DNA of 64,000 bases from Reticulitermes lucifugus (GCA_026260175.1 JAKCWW010001164.1:8357-72356), one strand, 5' to 3'. Counted from the first letter of the stretch, positions 45,886 through 57,080 are shown. The notes: generated by a model not told the origin, from the sequence alone. A program made the numbers and translations.

Positions 45886-46155
45886 GGCCGTGCCATGGCT
45901 CAGGCGGTTAGTCGCCGGCCTCTCACAGCGGAGGCCCTGGTCAATCCATGTGGGATTTTTGGTGCACAAAATGGCACTGGGACAGGTTTTTCCCCGAGTT
46001 CTTCGGGTTTCCCCTGTCAATTTCATTCCACCGGTGCTCTATTACTTGGAAAAACGAAAAAAATGAATCGTCTTCATCACAGGGTTGCACAATAAGACTC
46101 TAGGCTGCGGTGCATCCGTAGCACCTGCTGCGGGGCCCTTCACTACAAAAAAACC
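45886..46155 (+). mobile_element. SINE family B (full-length)
   Basis: The head 'ggccgtgccatggctcaggc' and 'ggttagtcgccggcctc' is followed by a mutated B box. The body has 'ccatgtgggatttttggtg' and 'cactgggacaggtttttcc', and the 3' part has 'cagggttgcacaataag' and 'ctgctgcggggcccttcac' plus A's. The target duplication ttttaatg lies at 45,878-45,885 and 46,157-46,164. Other copies: 54,333 (-), 55,791 (+), 58,891 (-), and fragments at 28,175, 35,205 and 52,085. Confidence 0.9.
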
Positions 46156-46164
46156 GTTTTAATG

Positions 46165-46990
46165 AAATCAGGAACACGGAAAATACTGTGGAGAGAAATC
46201 AAGAAAAATAATCTTGCTTGAGACTTATGATTTTACGGAAGGTTAATATTAAAATGAATGTTACAAAAATAGAATGTTCACGCGAAGAAAAGTTTTCAGT
46301 GACGAGTATTAGAAGTGCTCCTCTGAATTTCATTTTTATTATTTTCCTTAAAGGAAAGAATATTTTGACTACCTGAATAAATCTCGACGTTGCAAGGATA
46401 TCTCTATGCTGTGGATGTGGCTCTTGATTGGAGGAATCTGAATTGTGGAATGCTGTTCATCGGGTAATTGATTAATCTAAGTGAGAGTGAATTAGTGCGG
46501 AATAATTTCTTAGATGGCATGGATACTAATTGTTATGCCTTATTCATTCATGAAACATTACACACTTTATTCTGCGAGAAGCCTTATGAAATGAGTTCCT
46601 TAAACACAAATTTTTCTAGTACGTTATAGAAGACTTAATATTTACCATTACTCATCTAAGTTACTTTGTACACGTGCATGCTACAGCTTCTCATATACTC
46701 CCTCTGTGTTATACATATATTACCGCCTTTTTTCCGCGCATATGTTTGTACGTTTTAATTGTAATTACCTAACATCCTTCCATTCGTCACCGATTTTAAG
46801 AATTCTTTGATTTCGTATCTCCGAAAGGGGAAATAAGAGGGAAAATGGAAAGGGCAGAAATTTATTTAATAAAACACGAATTGTTGAATTTTGTACAAGA
46901 AATATTTAAAGTTTGTCTCATAAATCTCACCTAGGAGAACAAAGTGAAGGGAACAGAAATTTTTAAATATGCAGGCCCATTCTGTAAATA
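46165..46990. other. No gene seen
   Basis: AT-rich with no recognised feature. Confidence 0.5.
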
Positions 46991-46994
46991 GAGT

Positions 46995-47060
46995 AAGATA
47001 GGTTGTCCCGAAACGTCGGTAACTACGAATAAAAGTTGCGTAACGTCCCAGAACTGCAAA
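46995..47060. mobile_element. Foldback element, right-arm fragment
   Basis: 'cccgaaacgtcggtaactac' then 'gcgtaacgtcccagaac' matches the outer half of the right arm. No left arm is present. Confidence 0.55.
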
Positions 47061-47639
47061 CATATCAAGCTAATGACAAATTTGTATCACAATCTTTGGG
47101 ATCGTTAACGTCTCTTTATAAGAAAAATATTTCAGACAGGAAGAGAGGAGGGTGAATTTTCTAACTTCAAGGAGCTTAGTCTTAAGTAGCTGACAGTCAC
47201 CCGCCTTTCATGGAAACTGAAGTTCTATTACCCTGTCCGCAAGAACCTTTCACGAGACCGTGCTCTGATCTTTATGAATGCCGATCATATCCACACATCC
47301 ATTTTAATATTATCCTTCTCTTTACTCGTATGACTGTTAGGTGGTTTCTTCCCTTCAGTGTTGTCTACCAACTTATTTGCATGCATTTCTTATCTGCATA
47401 CGTGCTGTATATCCCGCCGATTTCATTCACAATTTCTTCATTATAAAACATTTAGTGATCCGCTCTAAAATTATTCTCAGAGACATAACTAGCCTCCATG
47501 TTCGTCATATCCATAGCGACAGTGTACTACTCTCTGATTCCAGGTGCGCCAAAAATGGGAGTGGCGGTGATTTATAAATTGACAACAATAAAATGGGGCT
47601 GTTGTGAACTATTTGAAATCATCTAGGACAGTGACCTTT

Positions 47640-47893
47640 TTCTTTCTCATGGATCGAAAGCTCTAGTGGGCCTTGGCCTCCTCTGTGAGGCTCCGCGATT
47701 ACACTCAGACACATCACACTCGGTAGGACTCCTCTGGACGAGTGATCGGCCCGTCGCGGAGACATCTATTTGACAACACACAAACACTCACAAGAGACAG
47801 ACATCTATGCCTCCGGCGGGATTCGAACCCGCAATCCGAGCAAGCAAGCGGCCGTAGACCCACGCCATAGAGCGCGCGGCCACTGGGATCGGC
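47640..47893 (-). mobile_element. SINE family A
   Basis: The reverse complement begins 'gccgatcccagtggccgcgc' at 47,893, with a perfect B box (gggttcgaatccc, about 47,832-47,820), and ends at 'cccactagagctttcg'. The target duplication aggacagtga lies at 47,625-47,634 and 47,894-47,903. This is among the best-preserved copies in the window. Confidence 0.92.
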
Positions 47894-48409
47894 AGGACAG
47901 TGAACTACTGAAAGAAAAATTAAGAAAAATCTCCATGAGGACAATGGGCGTAGTGATTACACTTCTTCTTGTCTGGACGTTGCATTTGACCACTTAAATA
48001 AACTCTAGTACAGTGAGCTGCTTGCAACTAAATGAAGTAAATACAGCGTAAACATCCTCTCTCTCTTCCCTTCTTTTATCTTCTTCTCCGTTCTTTTCTC
48101 TTTTAAGAAAAATTACGTTCCAAGTAACTGGACATGTTCACGAGAAATTGCTTTCCATTCCAGAGTTTATTTTCTTTGTATGATCATAGTACTTTCGTGC
48201 CGTATTTCGAGCTTGGCATATCCCCAAATTACCTGCTTGGTCTACTGATATTCTTAGTAGCTGAGGCGAAAATTATCAGTAAACGCTTTACTTCAATCGC
48301 CATCACATCCACACGTATGCTTTTGTGGGTATCTAAGGTAAAAGCAGGGATGAAATGTTGGAAGAGGAGAGGTAGAATGGATGCAGAGAGGGAGAAGAGT
48401 TTTAGGGTT

Positions 48410-48690
48410 TGCTTTTGGTGTGGACGTCGTTGGTCGGCATGCGTCGTGCCCCAACGATCGTAGCGCCGCGACGGTGCGAAGCGTTCCAACTTGAAAGTAC
48501 TGCAGTCGGCTCAAATTGGCGAGCGAGTTGTTACCGTTGGATCCGTACAGCTGTCTCTGCCGGGTAATCAACCGCGCTTCTGCAACAACAGTGTAACGGT
48601 TTGTGCGTTGTTGGGCCTTGCTGGCGGGTGGGTTGAGCGGAAGAACAAAGTGGGAAGAGGCTTCTCCTCTACGCTAGACACTCCCGTAAT
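48410..48690 (+). promoter_or_regulatory. CpG-dense block, probable promoter/5' UTR of the gene at 50 kb
   Basis: About 17 CpG fall in the first 120 bp (48,421-48,540; for example 'gatcgtagcgccgcgacgg'), far above the rest of the window. A CT-rich tract (ctctctctcttcccttc, 48,056-48,110) lies upstream. The strand is inferred only from the coding exon 1.3 kb downstream. Frames through the block (up to 139 codons) show no domain and are probably by-products of the base composition. The exact start site and the donor of a 5' UTR exon cannot be fixed by eye. Confidence 0.45.
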
Positions 48691-49970
48691 TATATCACAC
48701 TGTAAAAGAAAAAAAGTCCCAGTGTACATAGCTCGGAATACAGTCTGGAGACCAATTCAAATAACAAGACACATAACAGTGTATTCGACACACTTGCGTG
48801 TTCTGAAAGCGAATGATGTCATAGTCGAGTGGATGGGGAGGTATCTGTCAGGCTTGTACAGTGGGTGTCAGATGACATACAGTGTGACTCAGATGGTAGC
48901 TGTACAGTGATGCAGGTGTAGTGACTTGTTCGGAACAAGTAGCCTCAGGGAAGTGTGTGGTCTGGTGACGTACATGTGTCATACTTGTCTGCGATCTGAA
49001 ATTAAACTTGCCGGACAGTACTAAGCAAAGGCTAGAAGCTGAAAAAACCTGCGTTATGAGTTGTAGTTCTTCAGTGTAATATTATAGTGTGTGGGTAGTT
49101 ATATCTAACTTTATTAGTAAGCGAAATAAGTTCGGTGGTTACTAAAACCCTTCTTAAACTAAACCAACAGTGTCGTCGCAAGGAAAGTAAACTACCTGAA
49201 TTTACAATTGCGATTAACAATTTACATCGTAGGATAATATTAACTACAGTTTATGTTAGACGTGTATGTGAAAATTACCGCTGGAATTCTCCGGTTTATA
49301 TTAAAATGTGACTGAATGAAAGTACACTACAAAGTGCGAATATATTTGTGGGTATATTGTATTAACTCCGCATAACACAGTGGATGTTTCTATCTCAGAA
49401 ATGTAACTTTGATGTGTCGAATTTATATGAATAGTATTTCATTCAGGTTTCTATATTAAATTCCACGTTAAATTCAATATCACCACATTATTTGTGGAAG
49501 AGATTTCAATAGCTGTTGAAATTATATTTCAGCGATATAATAGAAACTTGTATGAAGTTTGTGCAGTGGGAACAAACGAATATAAGGACCGAGTCGGAAT
49601 CGAGGATATTTAGGATAAGCTGATGTTTCTTTGTAACAGAATTTGATAATACCAACAAAACTTTATTTACGCCAGTGTTACTAAGAAAACCAATCAGGTC
49701 ACGCAATGCGGTACACGAACTAACACTGAATGAACCTTTATCCTACGTGATCAGTGAACAAACAGTCTGCCATTATTCTCACACAGGTACCCCCTATTGT
49801 ACACCCTACAAACCGCCCTTGTCTTGCCTATTGCAAATGAGTCAGCACCCTAATGAGTGGTAAGGATCTTTACTGCATTGTAGTCATTAACCCCCACCCT
49901 AACTGTTATGCGTGCTGTGTGGCCTGATGATTCAGGTACGGTTAATAAGAGGGTGTGTTGCTCCCCCCAG

Positions 49971-50228
49971 TTCGACTGACTGAAGTTAACACTGGTAATA
50001 TAACATCAAGTTAGTAACCAGTGCTACCAGACAGTTGTGAAGGTGATGTGAATAATACTGTGGTGAAGACGTTGGTTTTTGTTTTTATGTTGTCATTTGT
50101 GTCGTGTGGATATTCCAATTCGCATTGCAAGAAAACAAAAATGTCTCACATTGGGTCATCAACAATGTCGGTGCTTCGGTCACCATCTCTGTGGCAGTTT
50201 ATTCTTCTGGCATTTCTTCTGAACACAG
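49971..50228 (+). CDS. Probable first coding exon of a secreted or membrane protein
   Basis: The exon is bounded by a good acceptor (a pyrimidine run, then ctccccccag, ending at 49,970) and a good donor (acacag|gtaagc, GT at 50,229). Two in-frame ATGs have strong insect start contexts: 50,141 (aaaacaaaaATGTCT) and 50,165 (atcaacaATGTCG); an earlier in-frame ATG at 50,087 has a poor context. From 50,165 the exon encodes MSVLRSPSLWQFILLAFLLN, then T-G: a charged or polar start, a hydrophobic core FILLAFLL and a short polar end, as in a signal peptide. The exon ends in phase 1, the usual arrangement where a signal-peptide exon joins an extracellular module such as an immunoglobulin domain. The CpG-dense block upstream fits as the promoter. 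No later exon is seen to 64,000, so the next intron would exceed 13 kb, which is common in large insect genomes for cell-adhesion and receptor genes. The family cannot be named from a signal peptide alone, and a chance combination is possible. Confidence 0.5.
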
Positions 50229-50576
50229 GTAAGCTGCACCTGATTTTCATAGTACCGCTGCTTTTGTGGTTTTGCCCTATCAGTCTGCCTCTGTTATGTG
50301 TGAAGAGATTTAAATATTTCTGTATCGAGATTACTCTGTAATTGATTTACGGCTTACTGAATGCACATTTAGTCGTCACCTTTCCACGGATCCATCAAAT
50401 GCCAAAATTAGAATTAGTGGAGCTGTATCTCCACTCCAAATGCTTTAATGGCTCGCACAGGGACTAATGTACCTTCACATTTTAAAGTACCACGGATAAA
50501 ATTATAGGGCTGTACTGAAATTTATTGGCATTATATAGCAAAGATTCGTCTGTTTAGATTAATTAATTAGCTGACT

Positions 50577-50835
50577 GCTGATCCCAGTGGCCGTGCGGGC
50601 TAAGGCGTCGGTCTGCGGCCGCTCGATTGCTGGGGTCGCAGGTTTGAATTCCGCTGAGGGCATGGATGTCTGTCTCTTGTGAGTGTTGTGTTTTGTCAGG
50701 TAGAGGTATTTACGATGGGCTGATCACTCGTCCGGAGGAGTCTTACTGAATGTGGTTTGTCTAACTGAGTGTGACCGTGAAATCTCGACAGTGAGAATGC
50801 CCTGGCCCACTAGGTGCTGTTGCGGCATGGGGAAA
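50577..50835 (+). mobile_element. SINE family A
   Basis: The head 'gctgatcccagtggccgtgc' has a changed B box (aggtttgaattcc). The full body reaches 'ccctggcccactaggtgctg' and 'gttgcggcatgggg' plus A's. Flanking 'agctg' hints at a short target duplication. It lies in the proposed first intron. Confidence 0.88.
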
Positions 50836-50839
50836 AATG

Positions 50840-52075
50840 AGCTGTTTAACTAATTAAATGTTTCTGCACACCTAATACAATTGGGTAAGATTATAAGGCA
50901 GTCTTATGACATTCGATCAAATAACCTATCACCCTAGAAGCAATCTTAATGTTATTCTCTCATCTTTTTCGCCGTCTTCCAAATTGACATGTAGTAGGAG
51001 ATCCCTCCATCACAGTTCTGTATGTATTCCTTTACTTCCCCATTCCAGCTCTGTGTCTAGAAATTCATTCATTTCTCTAGATTTAGCTCTTACCAAAGTA
51101 CTAGGTGACCCATATAAATCACGAATTTATCCTTACGTGATTCAATATAAAATGTTTCTCATATGTTTAATTCTTCTTAGGTCATTATATTTCTCAGAGG
51201 AGTTTATTTTATTTCCTCAAACAACTGGAAAAGTTTAGTGTACATAATCACCGTATTGGAAAGTAGAAGGGGTGTAATTTTCCAAATGAACAACCAACAA
51301 CAAATTTCCAGAAATTATTCTTCTGAGACTTTTATGATTAACGCGAACCTGTTGAACTTCTGAAGATATTAGCGTTTTAAGATGTGATGCCATTTATACT
51401 TGGAGATAAGTACCGTCGTTTCGGTTGAAGCTCAGGATTAGATCATATCCTTGGTTTTGTGATTAAATATCGTATAACGTCTAATAAATATTCCCCGGAA
51501 GGTAAAGTGGCAGGGTATGAAACTGACGACTCACCTTGTCTAGTGCCGGGCTTAAGAATGAATGAAGCTGTAACTCAACTCCCCCATCTGCCTTCATGAC
51601 TTCCACAGAGAGAATTTTACCTTTGTATTATAACTAAGAATTTATACAACTGTTGAAGTGCATGTCTAGTTGTGTCCCAATTGTCTCTCTTGCTTTTGTA
51701 CGTATATACCACTTGTTTGTGTACGAAGAAGTTAAAATGAAGAGGAACAGTAAGCCATGTCTTGCAATAAGTGATTTATTACAAATTGTAACTACAAAAT
51801 TGTCTCCGTATTTAATCTGTTTTCCTTTCTGCCTGCACTCTGGAATTGCAGGTTCAAAACGTGATCAGGTCATAAACATTTGTATATGTTTTCGGAGCTA
51901 TCTTGATGTGCTCGGGATATCGAATCGCTCGCCCGTACTATTTTAATCTTGTTTCAGAAATGCGTAATTTATAAATACGTTAGAGTTTGAAGAAATCACT
52001 GGTCGTGTAAGTGATACATAATTCGTTTTTAGTGTTTTATTTATCGTTGATTGTGGATGGGTGAGAATGGAGCTT
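50840..52075. other. No gene seen; possible SINE trace
   Basis: Around 51,490-51,630 'ggtaaagtggcagggtatga', 'cttaagaatgaatgaagctg' and 'cttcatgacttcc' look like a short retroposon bounded by a ggtaaag/acctttg-type pair. The evidence is weak. The two frames over 90 codons (50,906; 51,653) show no domain. Confidence 0.35.
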
Positions 52076-52084
52076 TGGTGGAAT

Positions 52085-52240
52085 GATAATTGGTAGGAGA
52101 AATCCCAAGTGCTCGGAGAGTGCCCTGTCCCAGTGTCACATTGTCAACCACAAATCCCACATGGACTCTCCCGAGATCGATCCCAGGTCTCCGCAGTCAG
52201 AAGCCGGCGACTAAAACCGACTGAGCTTAGGGTATGACCC
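52085..52240 (-). mobile_element. SINE family B, diverged 5' part
   Basis: The reverse complement shows the B box region (tgggatcgatctcggg), 'gtccatgtgggatttgtgg' and 'cactgggacagggcactc', ending near the 'cgagcacttggga' block. The head is eroded and the 3' third is missing. Confidence 0.7.
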
Positions 52241-52416
52241 TGAATGTTGGTCTATTTTTACTTTAAGTAATTTTAATATGACCCTCTAGACATGCTCAAG
52301 TAATTTCGTGTTCTACGGAACCGCATATTAAGCGCTATCTGTGCAATTTTATATAATTTACGGAAGAGTTGTATGTAATTCAAAGTGACAGCAGGTCAGA
52401 ACGCTTCTAGAGGTAC

Positions 52417-52547
52417 CTTTCCTGTTACAAACCCACCACTGTGTTGCCGTACGAGAGTGTCGTAGGTTAGACGTCAGGCTAGGCTCTCTGGGTTAAAATA
52501 TGCCCCTCTGTAGCCAAAAGAGTAGTGGTGGGGTTATAACAGGAAAG
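52417..52547. mobile_element. Small MITE with 24-bp inverted ends
   Basis: The left end ctttcctgttacaaacccac (to cact) and the inverted right end ctttcctgttataaccccac (to cact) match at about 22 of 24 positions around a 131-bp non-coding element. Superfamily and target duplication are not resolved. Confidence 0.65.
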
Positions 52548-52559
52548 ATCCATGTTCTA

Positions 52560-53235
52560 AATTTTTAAGTGACTGTCAGTTATTCTGACCGACTAAATGT
52601 ACGTTACAGACTGGTCTTTAACACCAGGAATGTAAGAATGACATTGTTAAATCATGTTCTAAACTCTTATCTGTGTTTCCAAGGTGTTCACGCGAGCCTC
52701 GAGCTGATTATAGAGTGGCTTGTCTCGAATTTCTCATACACCGTCCACAAAAGCTCACAACTTGATCTCATTCTGACGAGTCGGACAAAGGCTGAATGCT
52801 TTCTGATAATGTGTGTATTCCAAAGCAGAGTATGTCTTTTCGCTGCTAATTTCTGGACTGGGATTATGAAATGGTGTTTCTTTTTATTATCTGCCTGAAC
52901 CATAAGAGTTTAAAATATTATCGGTCTCTACCAGTTAGTTTCTTTCCTTCTATTAAAACTATGTATATAAACACTGATCTGAAAACCCTTCCTGGCTTAC
53001 TTCTGTCGCATGTCTTGTATTTTAAATATTTTGCTTGTTTTCTTTACGCCAGTGTACTATCCAGTCTTTTACCGGAATATAGCAAAGAAGAAAAGAAAAT
53101 GTCAGTCATTCTATCCGGCCACAATATAGATTCGGAGCGCCTGCAGTATTTTATGTCGTATGTACCGTGCATTTTATCATGAGTTTAAGTCAAAACCAAC
53201 AAATGCACAAGATTATTAACAAGTATAAGATGTAT
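52560..53235. other. No gene seen
   Basis: Frames of 103-110 codons here have no recognised domain and lack splice support. Confidence 0.5.
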
Positions 53236-53240
53236 TTACA

Positions 53241-53285
53241 ACCCCTACTTATGTTTCGGCAAATAAATTGCCATCCTCAGGGGGT
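53241..53285 (-). ncRNA. Minimal hammerhead-ribozyme-like RNA
   Basis: On the - strand: stem I ACCCC (53,285-53,281), core CTGAGGA (53,280-53,274), extra T, stem II GGCAA/TTGCC with a 5-base loop, GAAAC (53,257-53,253), stem III AC-ATAA-GT, unpaired A at the cleavage position (53,246), stem I GGGGT (53,245-53,241). All stems pair, and stem I has five pairs. Same plan as 15,601 and 23,196 with different stem bases. It lies in the proposed long intron, antisense to the gene at 50 kb. Confidence 0.65.
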
Positions 53286-53289
53286 ATTA

Positions 53290-53995
53290 TCAAGGAACTT
53301 CAAGGAACTCGAAGCCTCCAGTGTGATTAGGGATGATAATTCTGACATCAACCGGCCGCTCTTTTAAAATTAACTGCATCCGTGATTGAATTTTTATTCA
53401 CTTGAGCACCAAATCAGAATGTGTTGTAGGAGCAATTTGTAGACGTTAATGAAAGAACAACTTTTTAAGTCAAATGTAGGTGTTTATTAGAAGAGCATTT
53501 CTTGAAAATTGCTTGCTCTGCTTGTACGACATGCAGTGGGCTTCAAAGTCTTGTACACCTCCACTCGTGTTACTGTTTTTGGACACCCCTGTTTAGTCTT
53601 ATGGAGTGCAAGAGCCTGAGGGTACCCTTATGTCATGGCGAGTTCTCTCCCAAATACAATCCTAACTAGAAAACAGCTGCTATAGTCTTACTTTTTTGAA
53701 ACATTTGTAATAAATAGCTTCTATCTTCATGGGCTGGAAAATCACAAGTAATGCTTGTTTCAGACATGTTCCGGAAATGAATGTATATAATATTTAACAC
53801 AAATAAAATTTCTAATAGTATAGTAATAACATTAATATACACAATAATAATATTAGTAATAATAAGGTAGTTTCTGACATGTTAAAAACACATACATTTC
53901 CATCATCTTTATCTTATTGCTGCAGTAGTTCCTGTATCTAGAATATGTTATCGTTACTTTTTGGTATTAGATTCTTTCATGTACGTTTTATTTAA
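53290..53995. other. No gene seen
   Basis: AT-rich; short AAT runs near 53,835-53,865. Confidence 0.5.
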
Positions 53996-53999
53996 CAAT

Positions 54000-54190
54000 G
54001 ATTTGAGTAACTCTGGAAAGGATGTGGATAGAGTTCTGGACCTAATTTTGTGCTGGAATGCTGAGGAAAACCACGGGAAACCTGAGTATGCACAACCGGT
54101 CCCGGGGGGACATTAGAAACTGGGGTCTCCAAAATGTTAAGCAGAATGCCGCTCACTCCGCCTTACAGTGCTTGGTGGCTGTAGGCTGCT
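54000..54190 (-). mobile_element. SINE family D remnant
   Basis: 'gctgaggaaaaccacgggaa' and 'acctgagtatgcacaacc' precede a tRNA-like head read on the - strand ('taaggcggagtgagcggca' ... 'ttggagacccc'). It matches the order of blocks at 39,085 and 58,256. Confidence 0.5.
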
Positions 54191-54332
54191 GTCGTGCGCC
54201 GTACTGCAGCACAAACTTATTGTTGTATTAATAATCATTATTATTCAGCCCATTAACATTGACCTTTTTATACAAGAGCTCAGAAATTTGTGAATAATAA
54301 CGTAAATTTTCTTTTAGTTTTTTTTATGATGA

Positions 54333-54590
54333 AGGGCCCGCAGCAGATGCTACGGCCGCACCGCAGCCTTGAGGCTTATTGTGCAACCCTGTGATGAAGA
54401 TGGCTCGTTTTTTCCGTTTTTCCAAGCACCGGTGGAATGACATTGACAGGGGAAAGCTGAAGTACTATGGGAAAAAACCTGTCCCAGTGCCACTTTGTCC
54501 ACCACAAATCCCACACGGACTGCCCCGTGATCGAACCCGGGCCTCCGAGGTGAGAGGCCGGTGAATAACCGCCTGAGTCATGGCGCTGCC
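54333..54590 (-). mobile_element. SINE family B (full-length)
   Basis: The reverse complement begins 'ggcagcgccatgactcaggc' and has a B box (cgggttcgatcacgg, about 54,540-54,526) and all body blocks to 'catctgctgcgggccc'. The flanking 'tttagtt' at 54,313 and 54,595 may be the target duplication. The frames of 61 and 145 codons overlapping it are not genes. Confidence 0.9.
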
Positions 54591-54730
54591 TTTGTTTAGT
54601 TACGTAATATAAACCCTCGTATCTTATTAAATCTAGGACAGTAAGGCGAAATATTTTTAAGGTCCTTACGCCGTGAATATGAAGATTACTGCCTAGTGTT
54701 ATGTGACATCGCATAGTCCGAGAGCGAGTT

Positions 54731-55556
54731 AAGGCGGGTTTGAATTGTTCACGTTGGATGATCACTTTGGATAAATCATTAGAAGTGAACAGTGTAAAGA
54801 GTCCTTTCATCAAAAGTGATTATCCAAGCTGAAGGATGAAAAAAGTTGGCCGCGGCCAACTTTTATTCACTTTGGAGGAATTATTCTGGATGAATCATCG
54901 AAAGTGAAAAATGTAAACAAAGCTATCACTGCATGCTTCTCCACAGTGAACAGCATGTGCTTCTCCTGTTTGCTGTCTGGTTTCTTTTTCTATTGTTCTG
55001 TTTGAAAATAACCTACTGTGGTTTTTAAATGGAAGGACGACCACACACAATTGGCCCTAGATTTTATGGAAGATGAGTGCTTGAGGAACCCAAAATGTAG
55101 AAGGAAAACAGAGCGTGAAAATGCACTACAGGAAATTTTGCAGGCGCTGAATTTTCCGGAACTCACCGTAGAGGAGTAAAATTGAAAATGAAAACAGTTC
55201 GTACCGGGTATGCTGCTAAGCTAATAAAATCACAAAAAATTGATGGTGGCCTACACGAATGTTGTGTGCCGAAATATTTTCGTTCAAACAAGCACATTTA
55301 TCCGTGCACGGCGTTTGTATTCCACGAAACTCAGTATCAACAAAGGCTCTTTTCGCAATAATATTCTACATTCATTGATTAAACAGTCACAGAAAACACC
55401 GATACATAACGCACGAGTTCAGCTGCCGCCATTTTGAAATGAACTACCCTGTTCAGTGTTGATGAAAATGTAAACGGAATTTGGTTCGTCCAATGAATTC
55501 ACTTCAGATGATTCATCCGTCATGTTCATCCAGGATGACAAATGTAAACCCGCCTT
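54731..55556 (+). mobile_element. DNA transposon with MADF-domain frame (PIF/Harbinger-like)
   Basis: The ends are inverted repeats: left aaggcgggtttgaattgttc, and the reverse complement of the right, aaaggcgggtttacatttgt. Inside, from about 55,030, the + strand encodes DDHTQLALDFMEDECLRNPK, then CRRKTERENALQEILQALNF and PELTVEE, and after a frame break KMKTVRTGYAAKLIKSQKI. This is a MADF (Myb/SANT-like) domain: acidic start, L-W/R-N-P, K-x-R-x-x-A-x-x-x-I, L-T-V-x-x-V-K-x-K-x-x-x-L-R-T-x-Y. Such proteins accompany PIF/Harbinger-type transposons as DNA-binding partners. No DDE transposase is present, so this copy is internally deleted and non-autonomous. Most of the 5' TIR region is repeated at 54,866-54,918, with a perfect palindrome between. 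The PIF assignment rests on the MADF domain; the flanks (tta / ttt) do not give a clean target duplication. Confidence 0.7.
54841..54864. repeat. Perfect 24-bp palindrome in the MADF transposon
   Basis: aaaagttggccg is followed directly by its reverse complement, cggccaactttt. It sits between two direct copies of a 'ttcac.ttgga...gatgaatcat..aaagtgaa' segment (54,743 and 54,866), so it looks like a junction between terminal repeat copies. Confidence 0.9.
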
Positions 55557-55790
55557 TGCCAACATTTTGAATGAACGTGCTGCTTCATCTTCAGTTCTGT
55601 CGAACCGTCGTTAGCCCACACGATATCACATTGCTGAAGACAGTAACCTTCAGTTTTATTTCTATTGCCACGCTTGCATTTCTTGAGGCGTAACTTCTTA
55701 AAAGTTTTGCCAAGTCGCATGAGGCTATTTTGTGATTGATGCTACATTTAGCTTGTTTAGCTATTTCTATTATTTTAATAAAGACAGAAG

Positions 55791-56080
55791 GCCGTGCCAT
55801 GGCTCGGGCGGTTAGTCGCTGGCCTCTCAACGCGGAGGACCGGGTTCGATCCCGGGTCGGTCCATGTGGGATTTATGGTGGACAAAGTGGCACTGGGACA
55901 GGTTTTTCTTCGAGTTCTTCGGTTTTCCCCTGTCAGTATCATTCCATCGGTGCTCCATTAAAATGGAAAAGCAGAAAAAAACTTCATCATCTTCATCTTC
56001 TTCAACACAGGGTTGCACAATAAGCCTTCAAGGCTGCGGTGCGTCCGTAGCATCTGCTGCGGGGCCCTTCACTACAAAAA
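55791..56080 (+). mobile_element. SINE family B (full-length, intact B box)
   Basis: 'ggccgtgccatggctcgggc', 'ggttagtcgctggcctc', a perfect B box (gggttcgatccc, 55,842-55,853), the body ('ccatgtgggatttatggtg', 'cactgggacaggtttttc'), an expanded cttcatcatcttcatc stretch, then 'cagggttgcacaataagcc' and 'ctgctgcggggcccttcac'. The flanks ataaagacagaa / ataaatagagag may be an imperfect target duplication. The best reference copy of this family here. Confidence 0.92.
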
Positions 56081-56109
56081 ATAAATAGAGAGTTGAATTG
56101 AATAATCAA

Positions 56110-57080
56110 CTTTAGAAAATACTACTACTTCTATTACTACTACTACTGTTTCTTATTCGCTAGACATTCCAGAATATCAGAGCAATTTTAAAATCAGAAT
56201 TCTGTTATTTCGAGACGTGTTCGTCATATGAAACAATTTAAAACTGTGCACGAAAACACTTCGTAACTTACTAATTTTCTTGGCAGTGCAACAGGAATTT
56301 TTAAAACTTTGTTTAAGCTTGCAGTTAGGAAAGCCATCATATTGCTCAGAGCCTTAGTTTTGAGCATCGATTTTTCATCATGGAGATTGTAAATATCCGG
56401 CGACGGAAATTGCGGCTTGTAAAGCCCTACAACCTCATGGAGGCATGAAACCAATTTGTTTACAGGTATTTACACTTTCTTTGAGAAAGCTGCGTGAAGA
56501 GCATCGACTGTGGTTTTCCTTAGGTCTTCCAGGAAGATGCCTGGATTGCACGTTGATTTACCTACTGCCGTTTACTACAAAATCAATTCCATTTCATGTT
56601 TCATGCATGAAATTATTGTTGAACTCTGTAGGGTTGGAGTGATTGAGAGTCATCAATAAGAAAATATATCTTAGGACGTATTATGGTAGACTGATGGATA
56701 ATTGATTCCGGATAGATGCCAGGTCGGCGTGTCTAATAGAAATCCTGATCATTTTAAGGTACAGAAATCTGATTAATGTTAAGTGTAGCGCACTAAAGTT
56801 ATTGCAGGAATAAACTAGAAATGTCGACCTGCAAGTCCGCTTGCTGAAGGCGTTAAATGCCGCACTTCTTTGTCTTGTTGGTTATAGATTATTTAATGAC
56901 GCTTTCAGTGGTTGTCTTTATCTCCCTCCTTCTCTGTACACACACACACACACACACACACACGCTCGTACGGGTCGTTCAGAAAACACGTTTACATTGT
57001 GCTTCGTAACTGAAGGACCTACATTGATTTTGAGTATATCAGGGGGATCCTTCGCCGAGCGATTATCGTCTGTTTGCAGG
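56110..57080. other. No gene seen; CTA and CA simple repeats
   Basis: Holds a short (CTA)n near 56,121-56,150 and (CA)n at about 56,938-56,963. The 123-codon frame starting at 56,841 crosses the CA run and the mariner remnant and is not a gene. Confidence 0.6.

Noticed and set aside
48491-48910. 139-codon + strand frame in the CpG block as a protein gene
   Set aside because: No domain and a weak start; the open frame is favoured by the GC-rich composition. More likely 5' UTR or promoter DNA.
54376-54813. 145-codon - strand frame
   Set aside because: It runs through a SINE family B copy and its flank.
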